Shown one piece after another: positions 31,053 to 46,830 of a stretch of 64,000 bases of DNA. Positions within the stretch are counted from its first letter, which is position 1. Each line of letters opens with the position of its first letter. The DNA is from Halomonas llamarensis. Its GTDB lineage: Bacteria > Pseudomonadota > Gammaproteobacteria > Pseudomonadales > Halomonadaceae. Position numbers and translations under genes: made by a program. Location: NCBI RefSeq assembly GCF_023555005.1, contig NZ_JAMJPJ010000013.1, positions 27,609 through 91,608 of the forward strand, in the 5' to 3' direction. The notes under the pieces are model-generated. The model did not search any database and was not told the DNA's origin. It saw only the letters and a list, made by a program, of their open reading frames with translations.

Positions 31053-33617
31053 ATGGCCAGCAGCACACCGGCGCATACGCCGATGATCGCACAGTATTTA
31101 AAGATAAAGCGCGAGCACCCCGAGGTATTGCTGTTTTACCGCATGGGGGATTTTTATGAGCTATTTTTTGACGACGCCAAACGGGCCGCCGCGCTGTTAG
31201 ATATCACCCTCACTCAACGCGGCCAATCGGGCGGCAAGACCATACCGATGGCGGGGGTGCCCTACCACAGCGCCGAAGGCTATCTTGCACGGTTGGTCAG
31301 CGGCGGTGAGTCCGTGGCTATCTGTGAGCAAATTGGCGACCCAGCCATCAGCAAAGGCCCGGTGGATCGTCAGGTGGTGCGCATCGTCACGCCCGGCACG
31401 CTGCACGATGAGGCGCTGCTCGATGCGCGCCGCGATAATGTGCTCGCATCAATCGCCCAGGGCGACGAGCGCTGGGGGCTAGCCTGGCTCGAACTCTCCA
31501 GCGGGCGCTTTAGCGTGCTGGAAGTTGAAAACGAAGAAGAGATGCTCGCCGAGCTGACTCGCCTCTCCCCAGCGGAGCTGCTAGTACCGGAGCATCTGAC
31601 GCTACCCGAGTCGCTTTCCCAAGCGCGCAGCCTGCGTCGTCAAGGCGAGTGGCTTTATGACCTGGAAAGCGCGACGCGCAGCCTGTGCGATCAATTTGAA
31701 GTGCAGGACTTGCGCGGTTTCGGCTGTGCCCATTTAAGTACCGCACTGGTGGCGGCAGGCGTATTGATTGACTATGCGCGCGATACTCAGCGCTCGCGTC
31801 TGCCGCACGTCACTGCCATTGGCGTTGAGAACCGCGACGACACGGTGGTGATTGATGCGGCCAGCCGACGCAACTTAGAGATCGACACCAATTTAGGCGG
31901 CGGGCAAGACAATACCCTGGCAAGCGTGCTGGATACCTGTACCACCGCCATGGGCTCGCGATTATTAAAGCGCTGGCTCAACCGGCCGCTGCGCCAGCGC
32001 GAGGTGGTGCAAAAGCGCCAAGCGGGTGTGGCGCTTTTAACTCTCGACGCCGCTCACATGGGCTTTCGTGAGACTTTAAGCGCCGTTGGCGATGTGGAAC
32101 GGATTCTCGCCCGGGTGGCGCTTTATAGCGCCCGCCCACGAGATTTGGCGCGCCTGCGCGATGCGCTCGCCACCCTGCCCGAGCTCGAACACGCGCTGAG
32201 CAATATCGACACTGGGAGCGCACTGGATAGTTTGCGTGCGCATATTCGCCCTTACCCCGAGGTCGCCGACACCTTGCAGCGGGCGCTAATGGAAAACCCG
32301 CCAGTCGTGATTCGCGACGGCGGCGTGATTGCCCACGGCTTTGACGCCGAGCTCGACGAGCAGCGCGGCATGGCCGAAAACGCCGGGGACTATCTGGTTC
32401 AGCTCGAAACCCGCGAGCGTGAGCGCACCGGGCTTGCCAACTTAAAAGTCGGCTACAACCGCGTTCACGGCTACTTTATTGAGCTTCCCCGCGCCCAGGC
32501 CCAACAGGCCCCGGTTGATTATATTCGCCGCCAAACGCTGAAAAATGCCGAACGTTTTATCATCCCTGAGCTTAAAGAGTTCGAAGACAAAGCACTTTCG
32601 GCCAAATCTCGCGCGCTAACACGGGAAAAATGGCTTTACGACCGCCTGCTGGAAGACCTTAACGCCACGCTGCATGAACTTCAGGGCACGTCCCGCGCGC
32701 TGTCGGAGCTTGACGTGCTGTGCGCCTTTGCCGAGCGCGCCGAGGCGCTTAACTGGGTGCGTCCTACGCTGTGTGAAAACACCGGGTTTAAGATCGACGC
32801 AGGGCGCCATCCGGTGGTCGAGCAGGTCAGCGAGACGCCGTTTGTGCCCAACGATGTCACGCTCACCCCAGAGCAGCACATGCTGATCATTACCGGCCCC
32901 AACATGGGCGGTAAATCCACCTACATGCGCCAGACAGCGCTGATTGCGCTACTCGCCCACAGCGGCTGTTTTGTACCCGCTGACGCCGCGGAGATCGGCC
33001 CGGTGGATCGTATTTTTACCCGCATTGGCTCCTCCGATGACCTCGCTGGCGGGCGCTCGACCTTTATGGTCGAGATGACCGAAACCGCCAACATCCTGCA
33101 CAATGCCACCGAGCATAGCTTAGTGCTGATGGATGAAATCGGTCGCGGTACTAGCACCTTCGACGGCCTATCACTGGCCTGGGCGAGCGCCGAGCATTTG
33201 GCTAACACACAGGCACTGACGTTATTTGCCACCCACTATTTCGAGATGACGGCGCTGCCCGAGCATGCCGAGGGCGTGGCCAATATTCATTTAACCGCGA
33301 CCGAGCACGGTGAGCGCATCGTCTTTATGCACCGCATCGAAGCCGGCCCGGCAAGCCAAAGCTATGGTTTACAGGTCGCCCAGCTCGCCGGCGTACCGTC
33401 ACAGGTGATACAGCGCGCCCGGGAAAAACTCGTCACCTTGGAGCAGCGCGATAGTGAAGGTCCTGGGGCGGTAAAACGCGTTGATGTGCCCCAGCAAAAC
33501 GATTTGTTTGCTCAGGCGCCCCATCCGGTCGTGGAGGCGCTGGAAGCACTTAACGTCGACGAGCTTTCGCCGCGGCAAGCCTTGGAGCTTTTGTATCAAT
33601 GGCGCGCTCACGTGTAG
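31053..33617 (+). CDS. mutS: DNA mismatch repair protein MutS
   Basis: Recognises mismatches and recruits MutL. The mismatch-binding motif DFYELF (Phe-x-Glu) lies near residue 34, followed by connector, lever and clamp domains. The ATPase has Walker [15 protein letters not shown] and Walker [17 protein letters not shown], and there is a C-terminal tetramerisation helix ([14 protein letters not shown]). The ATG at 31053 with AGGA 7 nt upstream gives 854 residues; the 58-residue extension in the open frame is not MutS-like. Confidence 0.97.
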   Translation: MASSTPAHTPMIAQYLKIKREHPEVLLFYRMGDFYELFFDDAKRAAALLDITLTQRGQSGGKTIPMAGVPYHSAEGYLARLVSGGESVAICEQIGDPAISKGPVDRQVVRIVTPGTLHDEALLDARRDNVLASIAQGDERWGLAWLELSSGRFSVLEVENEEEMLAELTRLSPAELLVPEHLTLPESLSQARSLRRQGEWLYDLESATRSLCDQFEVQDLRGFGCAHLSTALVAAGVLIDYARDTQRSRLPHVTAIGVENRDDTVVIDAASRRNLEIDTNLGGGQDNTLASVLDTCTTAMGSRLLKRWLNRPLRQREVVQKRQAGVALLTLDAAHMGFRETLSAVGDVERILARVALYSARPRDLARLRDALATLPELEHALSNIDTGSALDSLRAHIRPYPEVADTLQRALMENPPVVIRDGGVIAHGFDAELDEQRGMAENAGDYLVQLETRERERTGLANLKVGYNRVHGYFIELPRAQAQQAPVDYIRRQTLKNAERFIIPELKEFEDKALSAKSRALTREKWLYDRLLEDLNATLHELQGTSRALSELDVLCAFAERAEALNWVRPTLCENTGFKIDAGRHPVVEQVSETPFVPNDVTLTPEQHMLIITGPNMGGKSTYMRQTALIALLAHSGCFVPADAAEIGPVDRIFTRIGSSDDLAGGRSTFMVEMTETANILHNATEHSLVLMDEIGRGTSTFDGLSLAWASAEHLANTQALTLFATHYFEMTALPEHAEGVANIHLTATEHGERIVFMHRIEAGPASQSYGLQVAQLAGVPSQVIQRAREKLVTLEQRDSEGPGAVKRVDVPQQNDLFAQAPHPVVEALEALNVDELSPRQALELLYQWRAHV

Positions 33618-33644
33618 GGCTGCCCCCGATACGTGCCTTAACAG

Positions 33645-33683
33645 GCGCCGTTCGCGCTGAGCTTGTCAAAGCGCGAACGGCGC
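33645..33683. repeat. Long hairpin after mutS (REP-like)
   Basis: A 14-bp perfect stem (GCGCCGTTCGCGCT / AGCGCGAACGGCGC) with loop GAGCTTGTCAA, 28 bp after the mutS stop. No T-run follows, so it looks like an extragenic palindrome rather than an intrinsic terminator. Further on, TTATCTT/AAGATAA (33725-33746) is a second, AT-rich dyad in the fdxA leader. Confidence 0.6.
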
Positions 33684-33836
33684 TTGCCGCTAGACGGCGG
33701 CGCCTCTAGAATGTCGCACACTATTTATCTTATAAAGAAAAGATAATTTATAACTAACCGTGATTAAAACCATTTACGCTGAAACTTACGCTTTAACCAC
33801 GCCGGGCTCACCCGGCGCTGCAAGAGGGATACCGAG

Positions 33837-34160
33837 ATGACCTTTGTTGTGACCGAGAACTGCATCCAATGCAAATACACCGACTGCGTGGAAGTTTGCC
33901 CGGTCGACTGCTTCTACGAAGGCCCTAACTTCCTAGTGATCCACCCGGATGAGTGCATCGATTGCGCGCTGTGCGAGCCGGAATGCCCTGCCGAGGCGAT
34001 ATTCTCCGAGGACGAACTGCCCGATGGGCAAGAGCCTTTTATTGAGATCAACGCCGAACTGGCGGAAGTCTGGCCCAATATCACCGAAAAGAAAGACCCG
34101 CTGTCGGAAGCCGAGGAGTGGGATGGCAAAACAGGCAAGCTAGAAAAGCTCGAGCGTTAA
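33837..34160 (+). CDS. fdxA: Seven-iron ferredoxin FdxA
   Basis: Electron carrier with one [3Fe-4S] and one [4Fe-4S] cluster. 107 residues, very similar to Azotobacter ferredoxin [20 protein letters not shown] supplies the first ligands and [12 protein letters not shown] the second set. The conserved tail [15 protein letters not shown] is present. It lies 219 bp after mutS and is convergent with the candidate RsmZ-type RNA, as fdxA neighbours rsmZ in pseudomonads. A short hairpin GGCG-AGC-CGCC plus TTTT (34161-34175) directly follows its stop. Confidence 0.96.
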   Translation: MTFVVTENCIQCKYTDCVEVCPVDCFYEGPNFLVIHPDECIDCALCEPECPAEAIFSEDELPDGQEPFIEINAELAEVWPNITEKKDPLSEAEEWDGKTGKLEKLER

Positions 34161-34178
34161 GGCGAGCCGCCTTTTACT

Positions 34179-34208
34179 CTGAGCCTGGTCGCCCTCCGAC
34201 AGGCTCAG
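34179..34208. repeat. Extragenic palindrome after fdxA
   Basis: CTGAGCCTG and CAGGCTCAG form a 9-bp perfect stem around a 12-nt loop, 18 bp after fdxA. Its GAGCCTG core resembles the GAGCTTG in the hairpin loop after mutS (33659), suggesting related repeats flanking fdxA. Confidence 0.55.
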
Positions 34209-34229
34209 GATGAATTTGTTAACGCGCAC

Positions 34230-34396
34230 AAAAAAAGCGGCCCGTAGGCCGCCCGCTCCAAGCACTTCCTCTGACACTCCCTGCGTCAAATCTCCTAAGG
34301 TGCTGTCCCTGCCAAGGCCAACATCAATGCATCACCCGGCGCACCCAAACATCCCGCTGCATCCTGCTTGAAGGCGTCCTTGCCTCCTCTTGTCCT
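34230..34396 (-). ncRNA. Candidate CsrB/RsmZ-type small RNA (CsrA antagonist)
   Basis: Read on the minus strand, the segment 34257-34395 holds ten GGA triplets in about 140 nt, most as AGGA or GGGA (CAGGACA, GAGGAGG, AAGGAC, CAGGAT, AGGGAC, TAGGAG, AGGGAG, GAGGAAG). Several sit in predicted short hairpin loops: GCA-GGA-TGC (34360-34368), GGC-AAGGAC-GCC and TGAC-GCAGGGAGT-GTCA. It ends in GCGGCC-TACG-GGCCGC followed by seven T (34230-34252). A possible promoter is TTGAGG (34425-34430), 16 bp, CACAAT (34403-34408), giving a start near 34396. A GacA-type site lies about 160 bp upstream. The position beside fdxA matches rsmZ of Pseudomonas. No protein-coding frame fits. Confidence 0.75.
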
Positions 34397-34402
34397 GAAT
34401 CT

Positions 34403-34430
34403 ATTGTGGCAGATCTAGGTAACGCCTCAA
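34403..34430 (-). promoter_or_regulatory. Putative promoter of the GGA-rich RNA
   Basis: On the minus strand TTGAGG and CACAAT (four of six consensus positions each) are 16 bp apart. They lie just after the eno terminator and before the first GGA. This is a weak match, as expected of an activated promoter; it is inferred and not unique. Confidence 0.35.
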
Positions 34431-34437
34431 GGTGGTC

Positions 34438-34476
34438 AAAAACGCCAAAAGCGAACCCTCCGGTTCGCTTTTGGCG
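34438..34476 (-). terminator. Rho-independent terminator of eno
   Basis: A 15-bp perfect stem (CGCCAAAAGCGAACC / GGTTCGCTTTTGGCG) with a 4-nt loop, followed on the minus strand by TTTTTGA. It closes the pyrG-kdsA-eno transcript 143 bp after the eno stop. It thereby isolates the downstream GGA-rich RNA as a separate unit. Confidence 0.88.
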
Positions 34477-34557
34477 GATACCTCTCATTAAAAACAGTCG
34501 GTTATGGACGGTACGACGTCTTTTCATACAAGTTAAAACGTCAATATCGTCGGGTTT

Positions 34558-34597
34558 TGTAAGAGATCTCTTACAAAATATGAAGCGATCTCTTACA
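34558..34597 (-). promoter_or_regulatory. GacA/UvrY-type upstream activating sites
   Basis: TGTAAGAGATCTCTTACA (34558-34575) is an exact match to the GacA box TGTAAG-N6-CTTACA, and the dyad extends to 24 bp (34555-34578). A second site starts 22 bp away (34580-34597) with one intact half (CTTACA) and one degraded half (ATGAAG). The sites lie between the eno stop and its terminator. The perfect one is about 160 bp upstream of the candidate RNA start, similar to the distal position of the rsmZ site in pseudomonads. Confidence 0.75.
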
Positions 34598-34618
34598 CAC
34601 TGTTTCTTTACGCCAGCT

Positions 34619-38512
<3,894 letters not shown>

Positions 38513-38640
38513 TCAAAAGGCACGGCAGAAAGCCACACCAGAATGGGATGACAGAATAGCAGAGTACGCCTAAAGGCTCAATTACAGCAGGAAAGCCAGA
38601 CGCTCCTACAAAACCAGTTACATGCGCCGAGTTTTGTAGT

Positions 38641-38771
38641 TTTGTAGGAGCGCAATTCATTGCGCGATCAGCAATGATCGAGCCACCGCAGGTTATCGCC
38701 CGACAAGTCGGGCTCCTACAAAGGCTAGGTGCATGCATCGGATATTGTAGGAGCCCAATTTATTGGGCGAT
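38641..38771. repeat. REP/BIME cluster: three extragenic palindromes
   Basis: Three 28-bp copies of a palindrome with head TTGTAGGAGC and a tail ending GGGCGAT or GCGCGAT lie at 38641-38668 (plus), 38695-38722 (minus) and 38744-38771 (plus). A truncated head is at 38601-38613. Alternating orientation is typical of REP clusters mobilised by RAYT transposases, and the TGTAGGAGC head is known from pseudomonad REPs. It fills the gap between gltD and pyrG. Confidence 0.85.
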
Positions 38772-38779
38772 GATGGGTA

Positions 38780-40228
<1,449 letters not shown>

Positions 40229-40246
40229 CTAATAGACAGAAACGGC

Positions 40247-43200
40247 TTATTCCGGATGGCGCCGGGATTGGTCCAGCAGGCTGCCTAGACTCGCCGCCTT
40301 TGGCTTGACCAGCCAGAAGTGACGCACGTAATCGCTAAAGTCTTCGAGCATATCGGCGCCGCGGCTTGAGCCCGTCGCAGCCACGTACTCTTCGATCACC
40401 TCACGCAGATGGCGGCGATACGCTTCCATCGTCTCGGTGTTAATCCGATGAATTTCCACCAGCTCGTGGTTGTACTGATCCACGAAGGTACGATCTTCAT
40501 CCAGCACGTAGGCAAACCCGCCGGTCATGCCCGCACCAAAGTTGACGCCGGTTTCTCCCAATACGCAGACCAAGCCGCCGGTCATGTATTCGCAGCAGTG
40601 ATCGCCCGCGCCTTCGATGACCGCATGAGCACCTGAGTTACGCACGCCGAAACGCTCGCCAGCAATGCCCGCAGCAAACAGCTTGCCACCGGTGGCGCCA
40701 TACAGGCAGGTGTTGCCGATAATCGCCGTTTTGTGGCTTTCAAACTGACTCTCGCGTGGCGGCACAATGACGATTTTCCCGCCGTTCATGCCCTTGCCGA
40801 CGTAGTCGTTGGCGTCGCCTTCCAGGTACAGGTGCAAACCACGCGCGTTCCACACACCAAAGCTTTGGCCGGCCACACCGGTAAAGCGCGCGATAATCGG
40901 CGTTTCTTCAAGCCCCGCCTCACCGTAACGCTTGGCAATCGCCCCGGACGTCAGGGCACCGACGCTGCGGTCACAGTTGGTGATGTTGAACGTAAATTCG
41001 CCGCCAGATTTTGATTCAACCGCGTCGCGCACGGCTTCCAGCACTTCCTGGTTTTTAGCGCCCGGGTCATGGGGTGCGTTGCGGCTTACCTGACAGAACT
41101 GCGGGGCATCGGCAGGCACAAAGTCGTTAGCCAACAGCGGGGTCAAATCCAGCTTGCGCTGTGACGCCGTGTTGCCTTCGAGCACCTCAAGCAAGTCGGT
41201 GCGGCCGATGAGGTCGGTCAACTGACGAACACCCAGCATCGACATCAGCTCGCGCACTTCTTCGGCGATAAAGCGGAAGTAGTGCTTCACCATATCCACC
41301 GTGCCACGGAAGTGCTCGCCGCGCAGAAAATCATCCTGGGTCGCCACGCCGGTGGCGCAGTTGTTCAAATGGCAAATACGCAGGTACTTGCAACCCAGTG
41401 CCACCATCGGCGCAGTACCGAAGCCGAAGCTCTCCGCCCCCAGAATTGCTGCTTTCACCACATCCAGCCCGGTTTTCAGACCGCCGTCGGTTTGCAGGCG
41501 AATTTTGTCGCGCAAGCCGTTGATACGTAGCGCCTGGTGCACTTCCGGCAGGCCAAGCTCCCACGGCGAGCCCGCGTGCTTAATGGAGGTCAGCGGGCTT
41601 GCCGCCGTGCCGCCGTCATAGCCGGAAACGGTGATCAAATCCGCGTAGGCCTTGGCCACGCCGGTGGCGATGGTGCCGATACCGGGTTCAGAGACCAGCT
41701 TCACCGACACCTGCGCATCTGGGTTGACCTGCTTAAGATCGAAAATCAGCTGCGCCAGATCTTCAATCGAATAAATATCGTGGTGCGGCGGCGGTGAAAT
41801 CAGCGTCACGCCGGGCACCGAGTAGCGCAGCCGCGCAATGAGCTGATTGACCTTGCCGCCTGGCAGCTGACCGCCCTCACCGGGCTTCGCGCCTTGCGCG
41901 ACTTTGATCTGCAACACGTCGGCGTTAACCAGATAGTGTGGCGTTACACCAAAGCGGCCCGAGGCGATCTGCTTTATTTTGGAACTGCGAATGGTGCCGT
42001 AACGGGCCGGGTCTTCACCGCCTTCACCCGAGTTAGAGCGACCGCCTGCCTCGTTCATTGCCTGCGCCAGCGATTCGTGGGCTTCCGGTGAGAGCGCGCC
42101 AAGCGACATACCGGCGCTGTCAAAACGCGGGATCAGTTCATCGACCGACTCCACCTCGTCAAGCGGCACCGACGTTTCAGCCGACTTGAGCATCAAGAGG
42201 TCGCGAATGGTCGCCACCGGGCGCTCATTGACCAGCTGCGCGAACTTCTTCCATTTAGCGTAGCTGCCCTCCTGCACGGCCTGCTGCAGCGTCATTACCA
42301 CATCTGGGTTGTAGGCGTGGTATTCATGCCCATGGACGTACTTAAATACCCCGCCTTGCGAGATGCCTTTGCGGGCAATCCAGGCGTCACGACCAAGTGC
42401 TTCCTGCTGCAATTGAAGCTCAGCAAAGCCAGTACCTTGAATGCGCGAGGCCATGCCCGGGAAGCACATCTGCATAATGTCATCATCGAGGCCAACGGCT
42501 TCAAACAGCATCGAACCGCGATAAGACGCCAGCGTCGAGATGCCCATCTTGGACAAAATCTTAAACAGGCCCTTTTGCAGACCTTTGCGATAGTTTTCAC
42601 GGGAATCGGCTGGGTTGCCGGTTAGCTCGCCCACACGGTGCATATCGGCCATGACCTGATAAGCCAACCACGGGTAGACCGCCGTGGCGCCCACGCCAAA
42701 CAACACCGCCATTTGGTGGGCGTCACGCGCGTAGCCGGTTTCCACGACAATGTTCGCGTTGGGGCGCAGCGCCAAACGGGCAAGGTGCGTGTGCACCGCC
42801 CCGACCGCCAACGTGGCTTGAATCGGGATTCGCCCCTTAGGCAGGTCGGCATCCGAGAGTACCAAAATCACCTTACCCGCTCTCACCTCCTTTTCGGCGG
42901 TCTGGCAGAGCAAGGTTAGCGCCTGCTTGAGCGACTGCACTTCAGGGTCGTAACCGAGCGAGAACGTATGGCTAGCGAAGGCTGGCTCGTCTTGATTAAT
43001 CAATGCGGTGAACTTGCGTGGCGACAGCACCGGCGTGGTCAAAATCAAACGGTGGGCGTGTTCGGGCGTCGCTTTAAACACGTTAAGCTCGGCGCCGCAG
43101 CAGGTTTCCAGCGACATCACGATCGCTTCACGCAGCGGGTCAATCGCCGGGTTGGTGACCTGAGCAAACTTCTGGCGGAAGTAGTCACTCAAAAGGCGCG

Positions 43201-44689
43201 AGCGGCTAGAAAGCACCGCCATGGGGGTATCGTCACCCATGGAACCGACCGCTTCTTGACCACTTTCCGATAGCGGACGCAGCACCTGGTCGCGCTCTTC
43301 AAAGCTAACCTGGAACATCTTTTGTTGCGTGTTGAGCGCGTCGGCATCCATGGTTTGGAAACGGGCAAGCTCGGTGAGCGCCGACTCTAAATAGTTGGCT
43401 TCTTGCTTCAACCAGCGCTTATAAGGATAAGCCGATTTTAGGCGATTATCGATTTCTTCGGTATGCAGCACTTCGCCGGTGTGGGTATCCACAGCAAGCA
43501 TTTGCCCCGGGCCAACACGGCCTTTGGCCACCACGTCAGCAGGCTTGTAGTCGTAGGTGCCGATCTCTGAGGCGAGCGTAATATAGCCATTTTTGGTGAT
43601 CACCCAACGCGCCGGGCGCAAGCCGTTACGGTCGAGCATACACATCGCCTGGCGGCCGTCCGTCATGACGACACCGGCCGGACCGTCCCAAGGCTCCATG
43701 TGCATCGAGTTATATTCGTAGAACGCGCGAAGCTCAGCGTCCATGGTTTCGACATTCTGCCATGCTGGCGGCACCATCATGCGCACGGCGCGGTGCAACT
43801 CCATACCACCGGTGAGCAGCACTTCCAACATGTTATCCATGCTCGACGAGTCGGAACCGGTGGTATTGACGATTTCGTCAAGCTCGGCAATATCCGGCAA
43901 GCGGTCGTTAACAAAGTTTTGTTTGCGCGAGTTGGCCCAGCCGCGGTTAGCTTCAATGGTGTTGATTTCGCCGTTGTGAGCGAGCAAACGAAACGGCTGC
44001 GCCAACGGCCAGCGCGGCGCGGTATTGGTAGAAAAGCGCTGGTGAAAGACACAAATAGCCGTTTCCAGGCGTGGGTCATTCAAGTCAGGGTAAAACGCTG
44101 GCAAATCTTCCGGCATCACCAAGCCTTTATACGACACGACGTCAGAAGAGAGCGAGGCGATATAGAAGTCTTCAGCGTCGCGCAGCGCTTGCTCTGCCTT
44201 ACGGCGCGCCATGAAGAGGTCGACGTCGAAATGCTCACCGCTACCCGGCGTAACGAACACCTGATAAATACGCGGCAGGCAGTCGAGCGCCATCGGGCCG
44301 CAGACAGACGCATCCACTGGGACCTCGCGCCAACCGACAACGCCGAGACCTCGATGCGTCAGTTCTCGCTCGAGCACGTCTTGGGCGAGCTTAGCGCGGG
44401 CGTTATCGTCGGGCAGAAACACCACGCCAACAGCAAAGTGTTCGCCTAGCGCAACGCCTAAAACGTCAGATGCCACATCGCGCATAAATTGCACGGGCAT
44501 TTTGAGCAGCAGGCCGCAGCCATCGCCGGTTTTGCCATCGGCCGCGATACCGCCACGGTGAGTCATGCAGGTCAACGACTCAATGGCCGTTTTCAGCAAG
44601 TCATGGCTTGCCTGCCCTTCCATGTGGGCGATCAAGCCAAAGCCGCAGTTGTCGCGAAACTCGCCGGGCTGATGAAGACCTCTGTTCAT
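40247..44689 (-). CDS. gltB: Glutamate synthase large subunit
   Basis: Transfers the glutamine amide to 2-oxoglutarate. The N-terminal class II amidotransferase has its nucleophile Cys at residue 15 ([11 protein letters not shown]), exposed after propeptide removal. A central domain is followed by an FMN barrel with a [3Fe-4S] motif ([15 protein letters not shown]) and a C-terminal beta-helix (GXXG repeats, about 1230-1430). 1480 residues, normal. It lies downstream of the aro/pil cluster; damX, which often sits before it in relatives, is missing. Confidence 0.98.
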   Translation of the reverse strand: MNRGLHQPGEFRDNCGFGLIAHMEGQASHDLLKTAIESLTCMTHRGGIAADGKTGDGCGLLLKMPVQFMRDVASDVLGVALGEHFAVGVVFLPDDNARAKLAQDVLERELTHRGLGVVGWREVPVDASVCGPMALDCLPRIYQVFVTPGSGEHFDVDLFMARRKAEQALRDAEDFYIASLSSDVVSYKGLVMPEDLPAFYPDLNDPRLETAICVFHQRFSTNTAPRWPLAQPFRLLAHNGEINTIEANRGWANSRKQNFVNDRLPDIAELDEIVNTTGSDSSSMDNMLEVLLTGGMELHRAVRMMVPPAWQNVETMDAELRAFYEYNSMHMEPWDGPAGVVMTDGRQAMCMLDRNGLRPARWVITKNGYITLASEIGTYDYKPADVVAKGRVGPGQMLAVDTHTGEVLHTEEIDNRLKSAYPYKRWLKQEANYLESALTELARFQTMDADALNTQQKMFQVSFEERDQVLRPLSESGQEAVGSMGDDTPMAVLSSRSRLLSDYFRQKFAQVTNPAIDPLREAIVMSLETCCGAELNVFKATPEHAHRLILTTPVLSPRKFTALINQDEPAFASHTFSLGYDPEVQSLKQALTLLCQTAEKEVRAGKVILVLSDADLPKGRIPIQATLAVGAVHTHLARLALRPNANIVVETGYARDAHQMAVLFGVGATAVYPWLAYQVMADMHRVGELTGNPADSRENYRKGLQKGLFKILSKMGISTLASYRGSMLFEAVGLDDDIMQMCFPGMASRIQGTGFAELQLQQEALGRDAWIARKGISQGGVFKYVHGHEYHAYNPDVVMTLQQAVQEGSYAKWKKFAQLVNERPVATIRDLLMLKSAETSVPLDEVESVDELIPRFDSAGMSLGALSPEAHESLAQAMNEAGGRSNSGEGGEDPARYGTIRSSKIKQIASGRFGVTPHYLVNADVLQIKVAQGAKPGEGGQLPGGKVNQLIARLRYSVPGVTLISPPPHHDIYSIEDLAQLIFDLKQVNPDAQVSVKLVSEPGIGTIATGVAKAYADLITVSGYDGGTAASPLTSIKHAGSPWELGLPEVHQALRINGLRDKIRLQTDGGLKTGLDVVKAAILGAESFGFGTAPMVALGCKYLRICHLNNCATGVATQDDFLRGEHFRGTVDMVKHYFRFIAEEVRELMSMLGVRQLTDLIGRTDLLEVLEGNTASQRKLDLTPLLANDFVPADAPQFCQVSRNAPHDPGAKNQEVLEAVRDAVESKSGGEFTFNITNCDRSVGALTSGAIAKRYGEAGLEETPIIARFTGVAGQSFGVWNARGLHLYLEGDANDYVGKGMNGGKIVIVPPRESQFESHKTAIIGNTCLYGATGGKLFAAGIAGERFGVRNSGAHAVIEGAGDHCCEYMTGGLVCVLGETGVNFGAGMTGGFAYVLDEDRTFVDQYNHELVEIHRINTETMEAYRRHLREVIEEYVAATGSSRGADMLEDFSDYVRHFWLVKPKAASLGSLLDQSRRHPE

Positions 44690-45085
44690 GGGCGTGCCTC
44701 TAATAAGCGTATTTTATTTACAGCGAACCCATGGTAAATTTTGCGGTTTTCTATAAATTACCGCCCTCTTACCTGGCTTTTTATGGCCGCTTTTGGCGCT
44801 CGCTATGATGAGAAAATGGCCGCTCAGCATAGCCATCACCTACCTTTTAGCGCAATCGCCTCGCCCCTTCCATTGCCCTAAAAACCTTGAAAAATCGGTG
44901 CCTTGCGAATACCAAAATACAAAAAATCGATAAACTTCAACAACTTGTAAAGCAATAAAACGATAATTCAACGATTAACGAAGCCCCATAGACTTTAGTA
45001 TAGATTAGCCTAAAATCCCATGCCGATAGCGCATAAGGCATGCCGATTATCTTGTTTAGAGCAGACTATCGAGCGTGATCAGCAC
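44690..45085. other. Intergenic region upstream of gltB, no gene seen
   Basis: About 400 bp between gltB and the aroB terminator. The part from 44890 to 45060 is clearly more AT-rich than the flanks, as expected of a promoter region for gltB. No open frame with a ribosome site, tRNA or repeat was recognised. GCCGATAGCGCATAAGGCATGCCGAT (45021-45046) contains a short direct repeat (GCCGAT). Confidence 0.4.
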
Positions 45086-45122
45086 AAAAAAACCGCACCG
45101 GCTCAGACAAGCGGGTGCGGTT
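45086..45122 (-). terminator. Rho-independent terminator of aroB
   Basis: A 9-bp stem (AACCGCACC / GGTGCGGTT) with a 14-nt loop, followed on the minus strand by TTTTTTG. It lies 20 bp after the aroB stop and closes the pilMNOPQ-aroK-aroB transcript. Confidence 0.85.
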
Positions 45123-45141
45123 GTTACGTCGGCAGCGTTTT

Positions 45142-46248
45142 TTAATGGCGGGGGTAGCGATCCAGTAAAGATGCCAAACGCTCTGTTGGCGTGGTGTCGC
45201 TCACACACGCATCACCTAGCGCGTTAAGCAGTACCAGACGCAAGCGGCTATCGGTATTTTTCTTGTCACGGCGCATATGCGTCAAAAAGTGCGCCGAGCT
45301 CATCCCAGCGGGTGCCGCCAGTGGTAGCCCAGCGCTTTTGATCACCGCCAGGGTTCGAGCAAGCGCTGCCTCATCGATAAAGCCAAGCGCCTCCGAAAGC
45401 GTCGCGGCCATCGCCATTCCCGCCCCCACGGCTTCGCCGTGCAGCCAATTACCATAGCCCTGGTGCGCTTCAATGGCATGGCCAAAGGTATGGCCCAAAT
45501 TTAAAAGCGCCCGCACGCCCTGCTCGGTCTCATCCTCAGCCACGATATCGGCTTTAATCTGACAGCTACGCGCAATCGCCTCGGCCAGTACCTTAGGGCC
45601 ACGCTCACGAAGCGGCGCCATGTTCGTTTCAAGCCAGCGTAAAAACGCCTCGTCGCGGATAAAGCCGTATTTAATCACTTCGGCAAGCCCCGCCGAGAGT
45701 TCACGGTCGGGCAGCGTGTTAAGCGTGTCGATATCCACTAGCACGGCTTTTGGCTGCCAAAATGCGCCAATCATATTTTTGCCCAGCGGGTGATTCACGC
45801 CGGTTTTGCCGCCAACGGAGGAATCCACCTGGGAGAGTAGCGTGGTGGGCACCTGAATAAACGCCACACCGCGCTGATAGCTCGCCGCGGCAAACCCCAC
45901 CATATCGCCGATCACGCCGCCACCGAGGGCAATTAGCGTGCAACGGCGGTTAAAGCCAGCCTCTAGCAGCGCATCCCAAATACGCCCGACCTGCTCAATG
46001 GATTTATACGGCTCGCCATCGGGCAGTACCAGCGTGCGCACGTCGGCATGAGCCGGCAAGCTGGCACAGAGCTTTTCCAGGTACAACGGTTCAATCGTTT
46101 CGTTGGTGACCACCATCACCTGCTGACCGGCTAGGTACGGCACGATGGTTTCCGAACGACCTAGCAAGCCCGTGCCAATGTGAATTGGATAGCTGCGCTC
46201 ACCGAGCGCGACATTAAGCGTGCGTAGCACGCCGTCTGGATGTGTCAT
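45142..46248 (-). CDS. aroB: 3-dehydroquinate synthase
   Basis: Second step of the shikimate pathway (NAD+ and Zn2+ or Co2+ dependent). [20 protein letters not shown], the [24 protein letters not shown] block (positions about 140-163), and zinc ligands in the GHTFGHAIE and HGEAVGAGM segments are visible. 368 residues. It lies 9 bp after aroK, a widespread pairing. Confidence 0.97.
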   Translation of the reverse strand: MTHPDGVLRTLNVALGERSYPIHIGTGLLGRSETIVPYLAGQQVMVVTNETIEPLYLEKLCASLPAHADVRTLVLPDGEPYKSIEQVGRIWDALLEAGFNRRCTLIALGGGVIGDMVGFAAASYQRGVAFIQVPTTLLSQVDSSVGGKTGVNHPLGKNMIGAFWQPKAVLVDIDTLNTLPDRELSAGLAEVIKYGFIRDEAFLRWLETNMAPLRERGPKVLAEAIARSCQIKADIVAEDETEQGVRALLNLGHTFGHAIEAHQGYGNWLHGEAVGAGMAMAATLSEALGFIDEAALARTLAVIKSAGLPLAAPAGMSSAHFLTHMRRDKKNTDSRLRLVLLNALGDACVSDTTPTERLASLLDRYPRH

Positions 46249-46257
46249 GTGAATACC

Positions 46258-46830
46258 TTATTTTTGCGCCGCCCCTGTTTTGTGTGCCGCACCGGCCGTT
46301 TGCAGCGGGTCTACCAAGCGATGCACACGGCGTAAAATTTCATTGACCACGGCGCGCGGACTGCGGCGATCCGTGCGCACGGTAATATCGGCGGTAGCGC
46401 GATAGAGCGGGTCACGCTTGGCGAACATGTCATAGAGCACTTGTTCGCGATTGGCGCACTGTAAAAGCGGACGGTTACGATCTTTGGCGGTGCGCCTAAG
46501 CTGCTGCTCGACCGTGGTCATTAAGTAGATCACCGTGCCGCGCTCGCGCAATGCGCGGCGATTTTCTTCGCGCAGCACCGCGCCGCCACCGGTGGCGACC
46601 ACCACGTTGTCGCGCTTCGTCAGCTCATCGATCATCTGCATTTCGCGCTGACGAAAGCCGACCTCTCCTTCAACGTCAAAAATCCAGGGGATATCCGCCC
46701 CGCAACGATCTTGGATGGCATGGTCACTATCAACAAACCCACGCGATAGCTCGGCCGCTAATAGGCGGCCAATGGTGCTTTTGCCTGCCCCCATAGGGCC
46801 GATCAGAAAAAGATTGGGTAAATCTTGCAT
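46258..46830 (-). CDS. aroK: Shikimate kinase
   Basis: Phosphorylates shikimate. P-loop [15 protein letters not shown] at residue 12, the shikimate-binding FVDSDHAI, and [12 protein letters not shown] with the substrate-binding glycines are present; the lid region [12 protein letters not shown] follows. 190 residues with a short Ala/Lys-rich tail. Its ATG abuts the pilQ stop (shared base at 46830). Confidence 0.96.
   Translation of the reverse strand: MQDLPNLFLIGPMGAGKSTIGRLLAAELSRGFVDSDHAIQDRCGADIPWIFDVEGEVGFRQREMQMIDELTKRDNVVVATGGGAVLREENRRALRERGTVIYLMTTVEQQLRRTAKDRNRPLLQCANREQVLYDMFAKRDPLYRATADITVRTDRRSPRAVVNEILRRVHRLVDPLQTAGAAHKTGAAQK

Noticed and set aside
34324..34527. 67-codon open frame on the minus strand between fdxA and eno
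   Set aside because: It crosses the strong eno terminator hairpin, has no family resemblance or ribosome site, and overlaps the better supported GGA-rich RNA.
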